DNA from: Brassicibacter mesophilus
GTDB taxonomy: Bacteria; Bacillota; Clostridia; Tissierellales; Proteiniboraceae
Length of the DNA: 61,790 nt
Assembly (NCBI RefSeq): GCF_050433385.1
Contig: NZ_JBNPXI010000025.1
Span: forward strand, 1 to 61,790
Reading direction: 5' to 3'
The position numbers were made by a program, and so were the translations under genes. The notes under the pieces are model-generated. The model searched no databases and was not told where the DNA came from. It worked only from the letters and a program-made list of their open reading frames with translations. Numbering within the stretch: position 1 is the first letter of the stretch; every line of letters starts with the position of its first letter. Below, piece by piece: positions 17,883 to 26,707 of this stretch.

Positions 17883-18287
17883 TTATATTTCTTGAATTGC
17901 TTTTGCAATTATTTTTTTTTCGTCATCGTACTTTGCTAGCTGAGCTGCCCTATCTATATGAACAAATCTCGCATCCACAAAACCTTCTTGTTTCTGTGGA
18001 GTACACTCCATGCTCCTTGTAGCCATAAGAAACCAGTGAACAGTCTTATTAACTATTTCATCCTCTTCTCTAGTATTTCTAAAGCTATAATGTATTTTAC
18101 CAAGATATTTTACTATATTAGCTTTAACTCCGCCCTCTTCTAGTACTTCTCTAGTAGCAGTATAATCAAAATCTTCGTTGGCCTCTACTTTACCTTTAGG
18201 TAAAACCCAATCACCATTATATTTTCTTAAGAGAAGTATAGCATTGCCGAATACAACCACTCCTCCTGCACTAACTTCATGTCTCAT
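17883..18287 (-). CDS. NUDIX hydrolase
   Basis: About 134 residues with a full Nudix box, GKVEANEDFDY followed by TATREVLEEGG, giving the GX5EX7REUXEEXGU pattern that binds Mg2+ and cleaves nucleoside diphosphate-X compounds. The frame opens at 18320, but AGGAG stands ten bases before ATG 18287 (MRHEVSAGGVVVF), the usual family start, so that start is used. The trailing part (ECTPQKQEGFVDARF) fits Ap4A/ADP-ribose-type members; the substrate is not predictable. Transcribed before whiA with a 71-base gap. Confidence 0.88.
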   Translation of the reverse strand: MRHEVSAGGVVVFGNAILLLRKYNGDWVLPKGKVEANEDFDYTATREVLEEGGVKANIVKYLGKIHYSFRNTREEDEIVNKTVHWFLMATRSMECTPQKQEGFVDARFVHIDRAAQLAKYDDEKKIIAKAIQEI

Positions 18288-18460
18288 ATTGGCCACACTC
18301 CTATATTCTATGATTAACAAAGACTCAGTTCAATTGTAAGTTATCGGATAAACAGTCGTCGCATAGAAAAGTTTATACAAATAAATTATCATATTAGTTA
18401 AAATCTTTCAACTACACTAAGCAAGGAATTTGTAGCATGATGAATTTATTTAGTTATAAA

Positions 18461-18518
18461 AAAACAATTCTTATACAAATAATTGTTTTATTGACTTTCG
18501 TTTACTATTTTATATAAG
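18461..18518 (+). promoter_or_regulatory. Candidate promoter and inverted repeat for the M42 gene
   Basis: TTGACT (18491-18496) and TATAAG (18513-18518) are 16 bases apart, about 54 bases before the start. Immediately upstream lies a 9-bp inverted repeat AAAACAATT/AATTGTTTT (18461-18469, 18481-18489), which could be an operator. Confidence 0.4.
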
Positions 18519-18571
18519 TGATATAGAATAGAATTATGTTACTTTTATTATTAGTATAGGGGGTATTAAAT

Positions 18572-19609
18572 ATGAATATTGATATGAATTACACACTAGA
18601 TAGACTTGTAGAGATTTTGAGAACTCCAAGTCCAACGGGCAATACAGCACAAGTAATCGAATTAGTAGAAAATGAATTTAATAAACTAGGAATTGATACA
18701 TATAGAACGATTAAAGGAGCTCTTGTGGCAACAATAAAAGGTGAGAATGACAGCAAGCATAGAACTCTTTCAGCCCATGTTGATACATTAGGTGCAATGG
18801 TGAAAGAAATTAAAAGTAATGGAAGAATAAAGATTACACAAATAGGCGGTTATTCATGGAATACAGTTGAAGGTGAGTATTGTACAGTAGAAACAGTTAA
18901 TGGCAACACTTTTACTGGCACAATCGTAACAACTAAGGCTTCAACTCATGTACATGGCAGTGAAACCAGCAAGCTTGAGAGAAAAGAAGATACTATGGAG
19001 ATAAGACTCGATGAAAAGGTAGAAAATAAAGATGATGTTGAAAAGCTTGGCATTTGTGTAGGTGACTATGTTTTTCTAGACCCTAGAGCAATAGTAACTA
19101 AAAGTGGTTTTATTAAGTCAAGACATTTAGATGATAAAGCAGGAGTAGCTGCAATATTAGGTGCTGCAAAATATATAAAAGAAAATAATTTAGCTCTTAA
19201 ATATTCTACCAACTTCTTTATTAGTAACTATGAAGAAGTTGGTCATGGAGCGTCAGCGTCTTTACCTGAAAAAACCTTTGAATTCGTAGCTATAGATATG
19301 GCTGCTCCTGGTGATGGGCAAACTTCAGATGAATATAGCGTTACTATATGTGCAAAAGACTCTAGCGGACCATATGACTTGGAGTTAAAAAGAAAATTAG
19401 TTGAAATAGCTAAGAGCAATGATATCCAATATAAAATTGATATTTATCCTTTTTATGGTTCTGATGCAAGTGCTGCTATGAGAGCTGGATGGGAATTCAA
19501 GCATGGACTCATAGGACCTGGTGTAGATGCATCACATTCTCATGAAAGAACACATAGTGATGCAATTGAAAATACAATAAAGTTAGCTGTTAGCTATTTA
19601 TTATCTTAG
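18572..19609 (+). CDS. M42-family metallo-aminopeptidase
   Basis: A 345-residue dinuclear zinc aminopeptidase of the glutamyl-aminopeptidase/tetrahedral (TET, FrvX/YsdC-like) group. Metal and catalytic positions can be read: His69 and Asp71 (SAHVDTLG), the bridging Asp in SRHLDDKAG, the Glu pair in NYEEVGHGAS, and the late His in ASHSHERTH. Such enzymes form dodecameric cages that trim peptides in the cytoplasm, which suits a peptide-fermenting anaerobe. The start follows AGGGGG. A 51-residue membrane-protein gene follows after 16 bases. Confidence 0.9.
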   Translation: MNIDMNYTLDRLVEILRTPSPTGNTAQVIELVENEFNKLGIDTYRTIKGALVATIKGENDSKHRTLSAHVDTLGAMVKEIKSNGRIKITQIGGYSWNTVEGEYCTVETVNGNTFTGTIVTTKASTHVHGSETSKLERKEDTMEIRLDEKVENKDDVEKLGICVGDYVFLDPRAIVTKSGFIKSRHLDDKAGVAAILGAAKYIKENNLALKYSTNFFISNYEEVGHGASASLPEKTFEFVAIDMAAPGDGQTSDEYSVTICAKDSSGPYDLELKRKLVEIAKSNDIQYKIDIYPFYGSDASAAMRAGWEFKHGLIGPGVDASHSHERTHSDAIENTIKLAVSYLLS

Positions 19610-19625
19610 TAAGGAGAGAATATAT

Positions 19626-19781
19626 ATGAATGGTTTCCCTGTTATGAGTTTAATTTCTTTGCCTATAATTTTAGGATTTTGGGGCATTTCAATATATTGC
19701 CTGATTCTTTTTATCAGGCTAGGACACAAGGGTCTAAAAGCCTTAGATATATATATTGAAAAAAATAAAACAATGCAGTAA
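19626..19781 (+). CDS. Small membrane protein, 51 residues
   Basis: Too short to stand out by length, but AAGGAGAG lies 7-8 bases before its ATG and it follows the M42 stop by 16 bases. The product begins MNGFPVMSLISLPIILG, has one or two membrane-spanning stretches (about 8-33), then a basic stretch with RLGHKGLKALDIYIEK. It ends before a strong terminator. I do not recognise the family. The pairing with the peptidase suggests a membrane-side partner, which is inference only. Confidence 0.6.
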   Translation: MNGFPVMSLISLPIILGFWGISIYCLILFIRLGHKGLKALDIYIEKNKTMQ

Positions 19782-19837
19782 TTTTTTATTTTACAGATAA
19801 CTAAGTTTAAGATAAACAACATATTTGAATATGAATA

Positions 19838-19875
19838 AAAAAGTGCAGTAGATCATCAAGCTATCTGCACTTTTT
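19838..19875. terminator. Terminator after the M42/small-protein unit
   Basis: AAAAAGTGCAG (19838-19848) pairs with CTGCACTTTTT (19865-19875), 11 bp, followed by a T-run on the plus strand. Confidence 0.85.
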
Positions 19876-19966
19876 GCTTTGTTTTCTATTATCTTCTTAT
19901 ATATACTTTATTATCATGTTTAAATATTAAATCATGTAGTAAAATAATATAAAGAAGGTGATTAGC

Positions 19967-20509
19967 ATGCCTATAAATGAAAATTTCATAATAAATTTAC
20001 AAGGCAAATCATTTGTTACTTATGAAGGTTTACTTGACTTAGCTCATCAAAAGAATCTCAAATCTATGCATGTGGAGTTAGTACAGGTGCCTACACCAGA
20101 AAATAAAATGACAGCAATTTGTAAAGCCATTGCCACCTCTGAAAATGGCGTATTCGTTGATTATGGTGATGCTAGTCCACAATCAGTTAACTCTAAAATT
20201 CAGCCTCATATCATTAGAATGGCTTCAACAAGAGCGAAAGCAAGGGCATTAAGAGATTTAACAAATGTAGGAATGACTGCCATAGAAGAGTTAAATCTTG
20301 ACTCTGTGAATGAAGGAGATATATTTGAAGCTCCTGACGAGGGAAGCTTTAATAATCCATTTGATGAGCCTCCAACAAAAAGACAAATAGAAACGCTTAA
20401 AAAATTATCTGATAATCTAAACATGGATATTGATTTCACTAATTTGACCAAGAAAAGTGCTGGAGCATTAATATCTAAAATGATTGATGAAAAGTATAAA
20501 AGACACTAG
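19967..20509 (+). CDS. Unrecognised protein, possibly DNA-repair or annealing related
   Basis: About 180 residues. The frame opens at a GTG (19958), but AGAAGGTG places the start at ATG 19967 (MPINENFII). The N-terminal two-thirds (INLQGKSFVTYEGLLDLAHQ, then DYGDASPQSVN and IIRMASTRAKARALRDLTNVG) has the flavour of single-strand-annealing (Rad52-like) proteins, where an Arg/Lys-rich helix of the TRAKARAL kind binds DNA. An acidic linker leads to a C-terminal block (PTKRQIETLKKLS ... LTKKSAGALISKMI). That block resembles the short tail found at the end of many phage and plasmid DNA-processing proteins. No Walker or nuclease motif. It is a single gene with a terminator on each side. The function is a hypothesis. 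Confidence 0.55.
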   Translation: MPINENFIINLQGKSFVTYEGLLDLAHQKNLKSMHVELVQVPTPENKMTAICKAIATSENGVFVDYGDASPQSVNSKIQPHIIRMASTRAKARALRDLTNVGMTAIEELNLDSVNEGDIFEAPDEGSFNNPFDEPPTKRQIETLKKLSDNLNMDIDFTNLTKKSAGALISKMIDEKYKRH

Positions 20510-20516
20510 TGAAAGC

Positions 20517-20551
20517 AAAAGAGTGCAACTCGAAATGAGATGCACTCTTTT
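20517..20551. terminator. Bidirectional terminator
   Basis: AAAAGAGTGCA (20517-20527) pairs with TGCACTCTTTT (20541-20551), with CTC/GAG pairing inside. T-runs on both strands serve the plus-strand orphan gene and the convergent tryptophanase gene. Confidence 0.88.
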
Positions 20552-20568
20552 ATATTGTATTTTAAAAA

Positions 20569-21948
20569 TTATTCAACTGGTTTTAGTTTTGCAATAAAGT
20601 GTCTTAAGACCTTTGGTTCATATGTGAATTCATAGCCTTTAAGTTCATCTTTTCTCTTAGCAATGTTAATAAGTGCTTCAGCAACTACATCCATATGGTT
20701 GTTTGTATATACTCTTCTAGGTATTGTAAGTCTTAACAGTTCAAGTGGTGATTCTAACTGCTCACCTGTGTCAGGGTCTCTTCCTAATAAGAACGAACCA
20801 ACTTCAACACCTCTTACTCCAGCTTCTTTATATAACTCAACACATAGTGACTGTGCTGGGAATTGATAATATGGTATATGAGGAAGCATTTTCTTAGCGT
20901 CTACAAATACTGCGTGACCTCCAACAGGCTTCTGTATTGGTATGCCTGCTTCATCAAGTTTTTTTCCTAGATATTCTATTTGACCTATTCTCGCTTGCAA
21001 ATACGCCTCTTCAACTACTTCTCTTAGACCTCTTGCGAGTGCTTCCATATCTCTTCCTGATAAGCCACCATAGGTAGGAAAACCTTCCATAGGTATAACC
21101 ATTTGGCGTACACCTTCATATATCTTTTCATCATCTTTAATAGCTACCATTCCACCCATGTTTACGATACCATCTTTTTTAGCACTCATAGTCAAACCTT
21201 CACCATATGAGAACATTTCTCTAACTATTTCTTTTATAGTCTTATTTTCATATCCATCTTCTCTTTGCTTTACAAAGTGTGCATTTTCAGCGAATCTTGC
21301 AGCATCAAAGAATACTCTTAAACCGTATTTATCAGCTATTTTTTTAACAGCTTTGATGTTTTCCATAGATACGGGTTGTCCACCAGCACTATTACATGTG
21401 ACTGTTATCAATATAAATGCACAGTTCTCTACTCCTTTTTCTTGAATAAAAGACTCCAACTTGTCTAAATCAAAATTTCCTTTAAATGGGTGCTCTTTTT
21501 GTGTATCATATGCATCATCTATTACAAGATTTATAGCTCTTCCACCTTTTAACTCAATATGTGCCTTAGTAGTGTCAAAGTGCATATTCCCAAGTACATA
21601 TTGTCCTTGCTTAATAATAGTTGGGAATAAAACGTTTTCCGCACCTCTACCTTGATGAGTAGGTACAAAATATTTATATCCTATTACATCTTCTACAGCC
21701 TCTTGCAGATTATAAAAGTTTCTACTTCCTGCATAGGATTCATCACCGAGCATTAGACCAGCCCACTGATAATCACTCATTGCTCCTGTTCCACTATCAG
21801 TAAGTAAATCAATAAATACATCTTCTCCCTTAAGAGCAAACTGGTTATACCCTACTTCCTTAATCTTTTGTTCTCTTTCTTCTTTAGGTATTAGTTTGAT
21901 TTTCTCAACCATCTTTATTTTGTACGGTTCAGCCATTTTTTCATACAT
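20569..21948 (-). CDS. tnaA: Tryptophanase (tryptophan indole-lyase)
   Basis: A 459-residue PLP enzyme of the beta-eliminating lyase family. The motifs HQGRGAEN, NSAGGQPVS, FDAARFAENA, SAKKDG (PLP lysine 257/258), EGFPTYGGL and GSFLLGRDP are all present. Tyrosine phenol-lyase is the close alternative, but that enzyme has Arg in the SMERG segment, where this protein has Val (GVEVGSF); this and the ARFAENA stretch favour tryptophanase. It would split tryptophan to indole, pyruvate and ammonia, in keeping with amino-acid fermentation. AGGGGG precedes the ATG. No TnaC-like leader peptide with a Trp codon was found, and no permease gene is adjacent. Confidence 0.85.
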   Translation of the reverse strand: MYEKMAEPYKIKMVEKIKLIPKEEREQKIKEVGYNQFALKGEDVFIDLLTDSGTGAMSDYQWAGLMLGDESYAGSRNFYNLQEAVEDVIGYKYFVPTHQGRGAENVLFPTIIKQGQYVLGNMHFDTTKAHIELKGGRAINLVIDDAYDTQKEHPFKGNFDLDKLESFIQEKGVENCAFILITVTCNSAGGQPVSMENIKAVKKIADKYGLRVFFDAARFAENAHFVKQREDGYENKTIKEIVREMFSYGEGLTMSAKKDGIVNMGGMVAIKDDEKIYEGVRQMVIPMEGFPTYGGLSGRDMEALARGLREVVEEAYLQARIGQIEYLGKKLDEAGIPIQKPVGGHAVFVDAKKMLPHIPYYQFPAQSLCVELYKEAGVRGVEVGSFLLGRDPDTGEQLESPLELLRLTIPRRVYTNNHMDVVAEALINIAKRKDELKGYEFTYEPKVLRHFIAKLKPVE

Positions 21949-21991
21949 ACTAATTCCCCCTTATACTTTATCAAGTTAAATTACTAAAATT

Positions 21992-22008
21992 ATTTGAAGT
22001 CTTCAAAT
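21992..22008. promoter_or_regulatory. Palindrome upstream of tnaA
   Basis: ATTTGAAG (21992-21999), one central base, then CTTCAAAT (22001-22008): perfect 8-bp arms 44-60 bases before the tryptophanase start. A second, imperfect inverted repeat (TTAGGAA ... TTCCTAA, about 22068-22098) lies farther upstream. Operator-like, regulator unknown. Confidence 0.4.
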
Positions 22009-22163
22009 TTTGTTGCTAATTAAATATTCTATATTATATTTAAATATCCTCTAATATTCATTAATTTTTAGGAAACATTAATAAATATGTTCCTAATTTA
22101 TATTTTGTTGGCATAAATAACCATACGTGATATAATATTCAAAATAACTTTTTGGAGGTTAAT

Positions 22164-22832
22164 ATGAACGATAAAATAACTCCTACCATATCTAGTTATC
22201 TTAGAAGAAGCATGCTCTATGTTCCTAGCGTGATAGAAAAAGCATCAGGAATAAGAGTCAATGGAAAGCTCATACGTTCTCTTGTCTTCTCTACTGATGT
22301 TGCAATAATAAAAAACATAAACGCAGATGCTGTTATAGCCGTTTACCCTTTTACTCCTCAGCCTGTCATTACACAAGCTTTAATGACCGCAGCTGATATT
22401 CCTGTATTATGTGGAGTAGGAGGTGGAATTACAACAGGAAAAAGAACTGTAAACCTTGCACTCCATGCAGAGTTCCAAGGTGCTTTAGGAGTAGTAGTTA
22501 ATGCTCCTACTTCAAATGAAGTTATACATGAGTTAGTTGAAACTATTGATATCCCAGTAGCAGTAACAGTTGTGTCATCAAAAACAGATATCAAGGCAAG
22601 AATAGATTCTGGTGCTCATATACTAAATGTCTGTTGCGCGAGTAAGACTCATGAAATAGTAGCAGCAATCAGAGACAAATACCCAGATGTACCTATTATC
22701 GCTACTGGTGGACCTAATGATGAAACAATCATGAAAACTATTGAAGCAGGAGCAAATGCAATTACTTATACACCACCTACTAGTGCTGAACTATTCAGTA
22801 GTATTATGAATAAATACAGAGCTGATTTATAG
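22164..22832 (+). CDS. TIM-barrel protein of unknown function
   Basis: About 222 residues reading as alternating beta strands and helices with the end-of-barrel phosphate-binding signature ATGGPNDETIMKTIEAGAN followed by AITYTPP, as in ThiG, NanE or ribulose-phosphate-epimerase-like barrels. Other marked stretches are CGVGGGITTGKR and VVVNAPTSNEV. GGAGG stands just before ATG 22164, so the upstream in-frame TTG at 22152 (which overlaps that site) is rejected. No close family with a proven reaction is recognised; an isomerase or lyase acting on a phosphorylated ligand is plausible. It ends at a strong terminator shared with yvcK. Confidence 0.6.
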   Translation: MNDKITPTISSYLRRSMLYVPSVIEKASGIRVNGKLIRSLVFSTDVAIIKNINADAVIAVYPFTPQPVITQALMTAADIPVLCGVGGGITTGKRTVNLALHAEFQGALGVVVNAPTSNEVIHELVETIDIPVAVTVVSSKTDIKARIDSGAHILNVCCASKTHEIVAAIRDKYPDVPIIATGGPNDETIMKTIEAGANAITYTPPTSAELFSSIMNKYRADL

Positions 22833-22834
22833 AA

Positions 22835-22888
22835 AAACATACCCTATATAGTATATCTTTTTCATCATCCACTCTATAGGGTATGTTT
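22835..22888. terminator. Bidirectional terminator, 14-bp stem
   Basis: AAACATACCCTATA (22835-22848) pairs perfectly with TATAGGGTATGTTT (22875-22888) across a 26-base loop. It separates the TIM-barrel gene from the convergent yvcK gene. Confidence 0.8.
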
Positions 22889-22904
22889 ATATGACTTTTT
22901 ACTA

Positions 22905-24002
22905 TTATTTTTCCTTAATGAACCAATTCTTATCTCTTTTAAGCTTCTTTTTTGTAACCAAATCGACTATAATTTGGCTGAGTTTTTTTGCATCATGTCT
23001 AATATAGTTTTTCTTCACATCTATAAGATTATCCTTTATTACCTCTATATTCATCTCATTCAATATTTTTTCTTCTTGCTCAGTTATAATAACTGGCTTG
23101 GCACCATCTTCATAGTATTTCTTAAGAGTACTATCTGGTATATCTTCGATATTAGTTATAACATAATCTATTATTTCCTTTTTAGTATGCTTAATAATTG
23201 CTTCAACATGGTCTAATACTCCATAGTTATCTGTTTCACCAGGCTGCGTCATAACATTGGGTATATAAACTCTTATTGCCTTAGAATTTTGTATATGCTT
23301 AACCATATCCCTTACAAGAAGATTTGGTATAACACTTGTATATAAGCTTCCAGGTCCTAGTACTATACAATCTGCTTCATTTATTGCCACTATAGATTCT
23401 CGCAATGGATAAACCTTTTTTGGTTTAATAAACACATCTTCTATTTGACTATCGAATTCTTTATTTTTTTCTGGGATATTTGATTCTCCTTCAATTACAG
23501 TACCATTTTTCAATCGTGCAAACAGCTTCACATCTTCTAATGTCATAGGAAGTACCTTGCCAGTAACTGCAAGTACATTGCTCATCTCTTTTATTGCTAC
23601 CTCAAAATTTCCATGTATTTCGTTCATTGCAGCTATAAACAGATTTCCAAAATTTTGACCTTTTAGTTTACCTTCTTTAAATCTGTATTGTAATAGTTTT
23701 TCCATAGAAGGTTCTGTATTCGCCAAAGCTAATAAGCAGCTTCGTATATCCCCAGGTGGAAGCATTCCTAAGTCCTCTCTAAGTATTCCAGATCCTCCCC
23801 CATCGTCTGCTACAGTTACAATTGCAGTTATATTTGATGTATATTCCTTTAACCCTCTAAGTAATACGGAAAGTCCAGTTCCACCACCAATTACAACTAC
23901 TTTTGGACCTTTTACCAACACCTTTTCTTTATAAAACACCTTGTTTTTAGCAATTATTTTTTTTATCCCTAGTCCCGGTTTAAACCAACTAAATAATCCC
24001 AT
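22905..24002 (-). CDS. yvcK: YvcK/GlmR gluconeogenesis-factor protein
   Basis: A 365-residue CofD-like protein. The nucleotide-sugar-binding loops are visible: VVIGGGTGLSVLLRGLKEYT and VTVADDGGGSGILRE, followed by PPGDIRSCLLAL. YvcK/GlmR binds UDP-GlcNAc and stimulates glucosamine-6-phosphate synthesis, steering carbon to the cell wall. A basic N-terminal extension of about 30 residues is longer than in Bacillus. It follows rapZ by 14 bases, with AAGGGG before the ATG. In most Firmicutes whiA comes next; here the unit ends at a terminator. Confidence 0.95.
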   Translation of the reverse strand: MGLFSWFKPGLGIKKIIAKNKVFYKEKVLVKGPKVVVIGGGTGLSVLLRGLKEYTSNITAIVTVADDGGGSGILREDLGMLPPGDIRSCLLALANTEPSMEKLLQYRFKEGKLKGQNFGNLFIAAMNEIHGNFEVAIKEMSNVLAVTGKVLPMTLEDVKLFARLKNGTVIEGESNIPEKNKEFDSQIEDVFIKPKKVYPLRESIVAINEADCIVLGPGSLYTSVIPNLLVRDMVKHIQNSKAIRVYIPNVMTQPGETDNYGVLDHVEAIIKHTKKEIIDYVITNIEDIPDSTLKKYYEDGAKPVIITEQEEKILNEMNIEVIKDNLIDVKKNYIRHDAKKLSQIIVDLVTKKKLKRDKNWFIKEK

Positions 24003-24016
24003 ATCTTAACCCCTTT

Positions 24017-24874
24017 TTAGGATTTTCTGCAATCTCTATGACCTATTGTGACTCTATGCCCTTTATTCTTTAAATCTTCATAGAGAAAATTTGCTAAAGT
24101 TACAGAACGATGCTGTCCACCTGTACATCCTATGGCTATAACTAATTGAGTTCTTCCTTCTTTTATATAGAAAGGAATAAGAAAATCTATCATATCAATA
24201 AGCTTAGCAGTAAATTCTTTAGTTTGCTCCCATTTCATAACATAGTCTCTGACATGTTTATCATTTCCTGTGAACTCTTTAAGCTCTTGTATATAGAAAG
24301 GATTAGGTAAAAACCTTACATCAAACATCAAGTCTGCATCTAGTGGTACCCCTCTTTTAAAACCAAAAGATATAATTGATATTGTTAGATTCTTTGATTC
24401 CTTTCCTTCTAAAAAAATATGCTTTATTTCTTCTTTAAGCATAGCAGTAGTTAAGTTTGAAGTGTCTATTATATAGTTTGACTTTTGTCTTACTTCGTCA
24501 AGCTTCTCACGTTCTTTTTCTATGCCATCAATAATTCTTCCACTAGGACTCAATGGATGAGGTCTTCTTAGTTCCTTAAACCTTTTTATCAGAACATCAT
24601 CTGATGCATCTAAAAAAAGAATTTTATATTCAAAACCTGATTTTTCTAGTACATCAAGACTTTTAAACAAGTCGTTAAAAAATCTACCTCCACGTATATC
24701 AACAACAATTGCCACTTTATTTATTCTTCTTTTAGATTGCGAGCATAGGTCTGCAAAATCTGGAAGCAAAGCAGGAGGCAGGTTGTCCATACAGTAGTAC
24801 CCACTATCTTCTAATATTCTTACTGCTTGACTTTTACCTGCACCAGATAATCCTGTAATGATTATAAATTTCAT
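24017..24874 (-). CDS. rapZ: RapZ/YvcJ RNase adapter, nucleotide-binding protein
   Basis: About 285 residues. Walker A GLSGAGKSQ at residues 8-16, the RGGRFF segment, and the C-terminal half with IGCTGGQHRSV that in E. coli RapZ binds GlcN6P and small RNAs. In Bacillus YvcJ is a nucleotide-binding protein affecting competence. The start at 24874 (MKFIIITGLS) has AAAGGAG seven bases upstream; a longer start at 24892 lacks this. It lies behind the PHP gene and before yvcK in the usual rapZ-yvcK order. Confidence 0.95.
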   Translation of the reverse strand: MKFIIITGLSGAGKSQAVRILEDSGYYCMDNLPPALLPDFADLCSQSKRRINKVAIVVDIRGGRFFNDLFKSLDVLEKSGFEYKILFLDASDDVLIKRFKELRRPHPLSPSGRIIDGIEKEREKLDEVRQKSNYIIDTSNLTTAMLKEEIKHIFLEGKESKNLTISIISFGFKRGVPLDADLMFDVRFLPNPFYIQELKEFTGNDKHVRDYVMKWEQTKEFTAKLIDMIDFLIPFYIKEGRTQLVIAIGCTGGQHRSVTLANFLYEDLKNKGHRVTIGHRDCRKS

Positions 24875-24895
24875 TATATTGCTCCTTTCCATTGG

Positions 24896-25627
24896 TTATT
24901 CTATAGCGTTTTTTATACGATCTGTTTTTAGCCCAGCTTTTAATGCTCTTTGTATTGCACTATCAACGTTGCCTACATCTTCTGGCCTATGAGCATCACT
25001 GCTTATTAAAAACTTAACATTTTCTTCCATGGCTATTCTTAAATACTCTAATGTCAAAAAGCCATGACTTGCATTAATTTCAAGAGCTGTACCTCTTTGT
25101 GATGCTGCCTTTGCAAGCTCTCTTGTATCTATGTCCACTTTTGCTCCAGGATGCGTAATTAAGTCAATATCATATCTATTTATAGCATTGATAACAGCTT
25201 TTGTATTCATTTTTCTAGCTTTTTTAGCTATTTCTTTTGAAAATCTGCCTAGATAGTTAAGAATAAACATATTATACGCATCTGAAATAGATTTTGGCAT
25301 AGCACCAAAATGGAAACCTACCAACAAAATATCTATAAGCTCAATTATCTCGTCATTTACATCTATCTCACCGTCATATCCTATAATATTAGACTCAACA
25401 CCCATTAAAATCTTTATCTGTTTATATTCTTGATTGAGCTTATCAATTTCTTCACGTATTTTTTTGAAATTTTTTCTTTTCACTCCAAATCCTACATGAC
25501 TAGGTCCATGATCACAAATAGCTATTTCTTTTAACCCTTTTTTTATTGCGCTCTCTACATTTTCTCTTATTGTTCCTTTTCCGTGACTATATATTGTGTG
25601 AGTATGATAATCAGCAAATATTTTCAT
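24896..25627 (-). CDS. PHP-domain phosphoesterase (paralogue 1)
   Basis: A 243-residue stand-alone PHP domain, YcdX/histidinol-phosphatase-like. Metal ligands appear in order: DYHTHT (residues 6-11), ICDHGPS, Glu in MGVESNI, His in LVGFHFG, THPGAK, and the late SSDAHRP. A trinuclear metal phosphoesterase is predicted; the substrate is unknown. It sits between murB and rapZ, as in several Clostridia. The gene at 31984-32733 is a paralogue on the other side of the nifJ block. Confidence 0.88.
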   Translation of the reverse strand: MKIFADYHTHTIYSHGKGTIRENVESAIKKGLKEIAICDHGPSHVGFGVKRKNFKKIREEIDKLNQEYKQIKILMGVESNIIGYDGEIDVNDEIIELIDILLVGFHFGAMPKSISDAYNMFILNYLGRFSKEIAKKARKMNTKAVINAINRYDIDLITHPGAKVDIDTRELAKAASQRGTALEINASHGFLTLEYLRIAMEENVKFLISSDAHRPEDVGNVDSAIQRALKAGLKTDRIKNAIE

Positions 25628-25653
25628 TAGTGCACCTCTATCCCATTTTGATA

Positions 25654-26568
25654 CTATTGTTCCCCAATAATTTTAACTTCAGTATCAAGATTTACGCCAT
25701 AATTATCTCTTACAGTCTTCTGAACTACCTTTATGAGGTTAGTAACATCACTAAAAGTAGCATTTCCTAGGTTAACTATAAATCCACAATGCTTATCAGA
25801 TACCTGAGCATCGCCAAGCCTTAATCCTTTTAATCCTGAATCCTCTATGAGCTTCCCAGCAAAATAACCCTCAGGTCTTCTGAATGTACTTCCAGCGCTA
25901 GGTAGATGTAATGGTTGTTTGGTTGTTCTTTTCTCTGTCAGTTCACCCATGTAATCCTTTATCTTTTCATAATCTCCTTTTTGAAGAACCATCTCAACTT
26001 CTACAACAATCATATTTTGATGCTGCACTCTACTCTGTCTATACCCAAAGTTCATTTGGCTATTGCTAAGCTCTACAACATTTCCATTTTCATCTATACA
26101 TTTTACACTGGATACGACATCCTTCATTTCTGAGCCATATGCTCCAGCATTCATAGCTATTGCGCCACCTAGAGAACCGGGTATTCCACTTGCAAATTCT
26201 AATCCACTAAGTGAATGCTTAAGTGCTGCCTTTGACACTACTGATAATAGAACTCCTGCTTCTGCAGTTATTTTCGCGTCTTCAACAACAACCTCATCTA
26301 GATACTCTGATATCTTAATTACAACCCCTCTAATGCCTTTATCACTCACTAATAAATTACTGCCATTTCCAATTATATAGTATTCTACATCATTTTCTTT
26401 ACAAAGCTTTATTGATGAAGAAATTTCCTCTATTGTTCCAGGCATCACTAATATATCAGCAGGTCCCCCTATTTTAAACGAAGTATGCTTACTCATAGGC
26501 TCATCTAACAATATTTTTCCTTGTTTTATAATCTTATCAAACAAATTCGAAATTATGCCTTTATTCAA
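25654..26568 (-). CDS. murB: UDP-N-acetylenolpyruvoylglucosamine reductase
   Basis: A 304-residue FAD enzyme catalysing the second step of UDP-MurNAc synthesis. FAD-domain motifs NTSFKIGGPADI-like (here KHTSFKIGGPADI), GNGSNLLVSD and GSLGGAIAMNAGAYG are present, then FGYRQSR, SAGSTFRRPEG (with Ser in the catalytic position) and the terminal Glu in TEVKIIGEQ. The arrangement is the type II MurB of Firmicutes. The start is a TTG at 26568 with AGGAG upstream. It leads the murB-PHP-rapZ-yvcK unit. Confidence 0.95.
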   Translation of the reverse strand: MNKGIISNLFDKIIKQGKILLDEPMSKHTSFKIGGPADILVMPGTIEEISSSIKLCKENDVEYYIIGNGSNLLVSDKGIRGVVIKISEYLDEVVVEDAKITAEAGVLLSVVSKAALKHSLSGLEFASGIPGSLGGAIAMNAGAYGSEMKDVVSSVKCIDENGNVVELSNSQMNFGYRQSRVQHQNMIVVEVEMVLQKGDYEKIKDYMGELTEKRTTKQPLHLPSAGSTFRRPEGYFAGKLIEDSGLKGLRLGDAQVSDKHCGFIVNLGNATFSDVTNLIKVVQKTVRDNYGVNLDTEVKIIGEQ

Positions 26569-26707
26569 AAATACCAGCTCCTATATTGAAATCTATATCA
26601 TTTAATATTTCACTCTTATTCATAATTTAGTATATCTTTTTTGAACACAATAAACAACATAAAGTCAGCATATAGACTTTTTTATCTTATTCTTAGTTAT
26701 CCATAAC

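Noticed and set aside
20569..21948. Tyrosine phenol-lyase instead of tryptophanase
   Set aside because: The substrate-discriminating Arg of tyrosine phenol-lyase is Val here and several stretches are tryptophanase-like.
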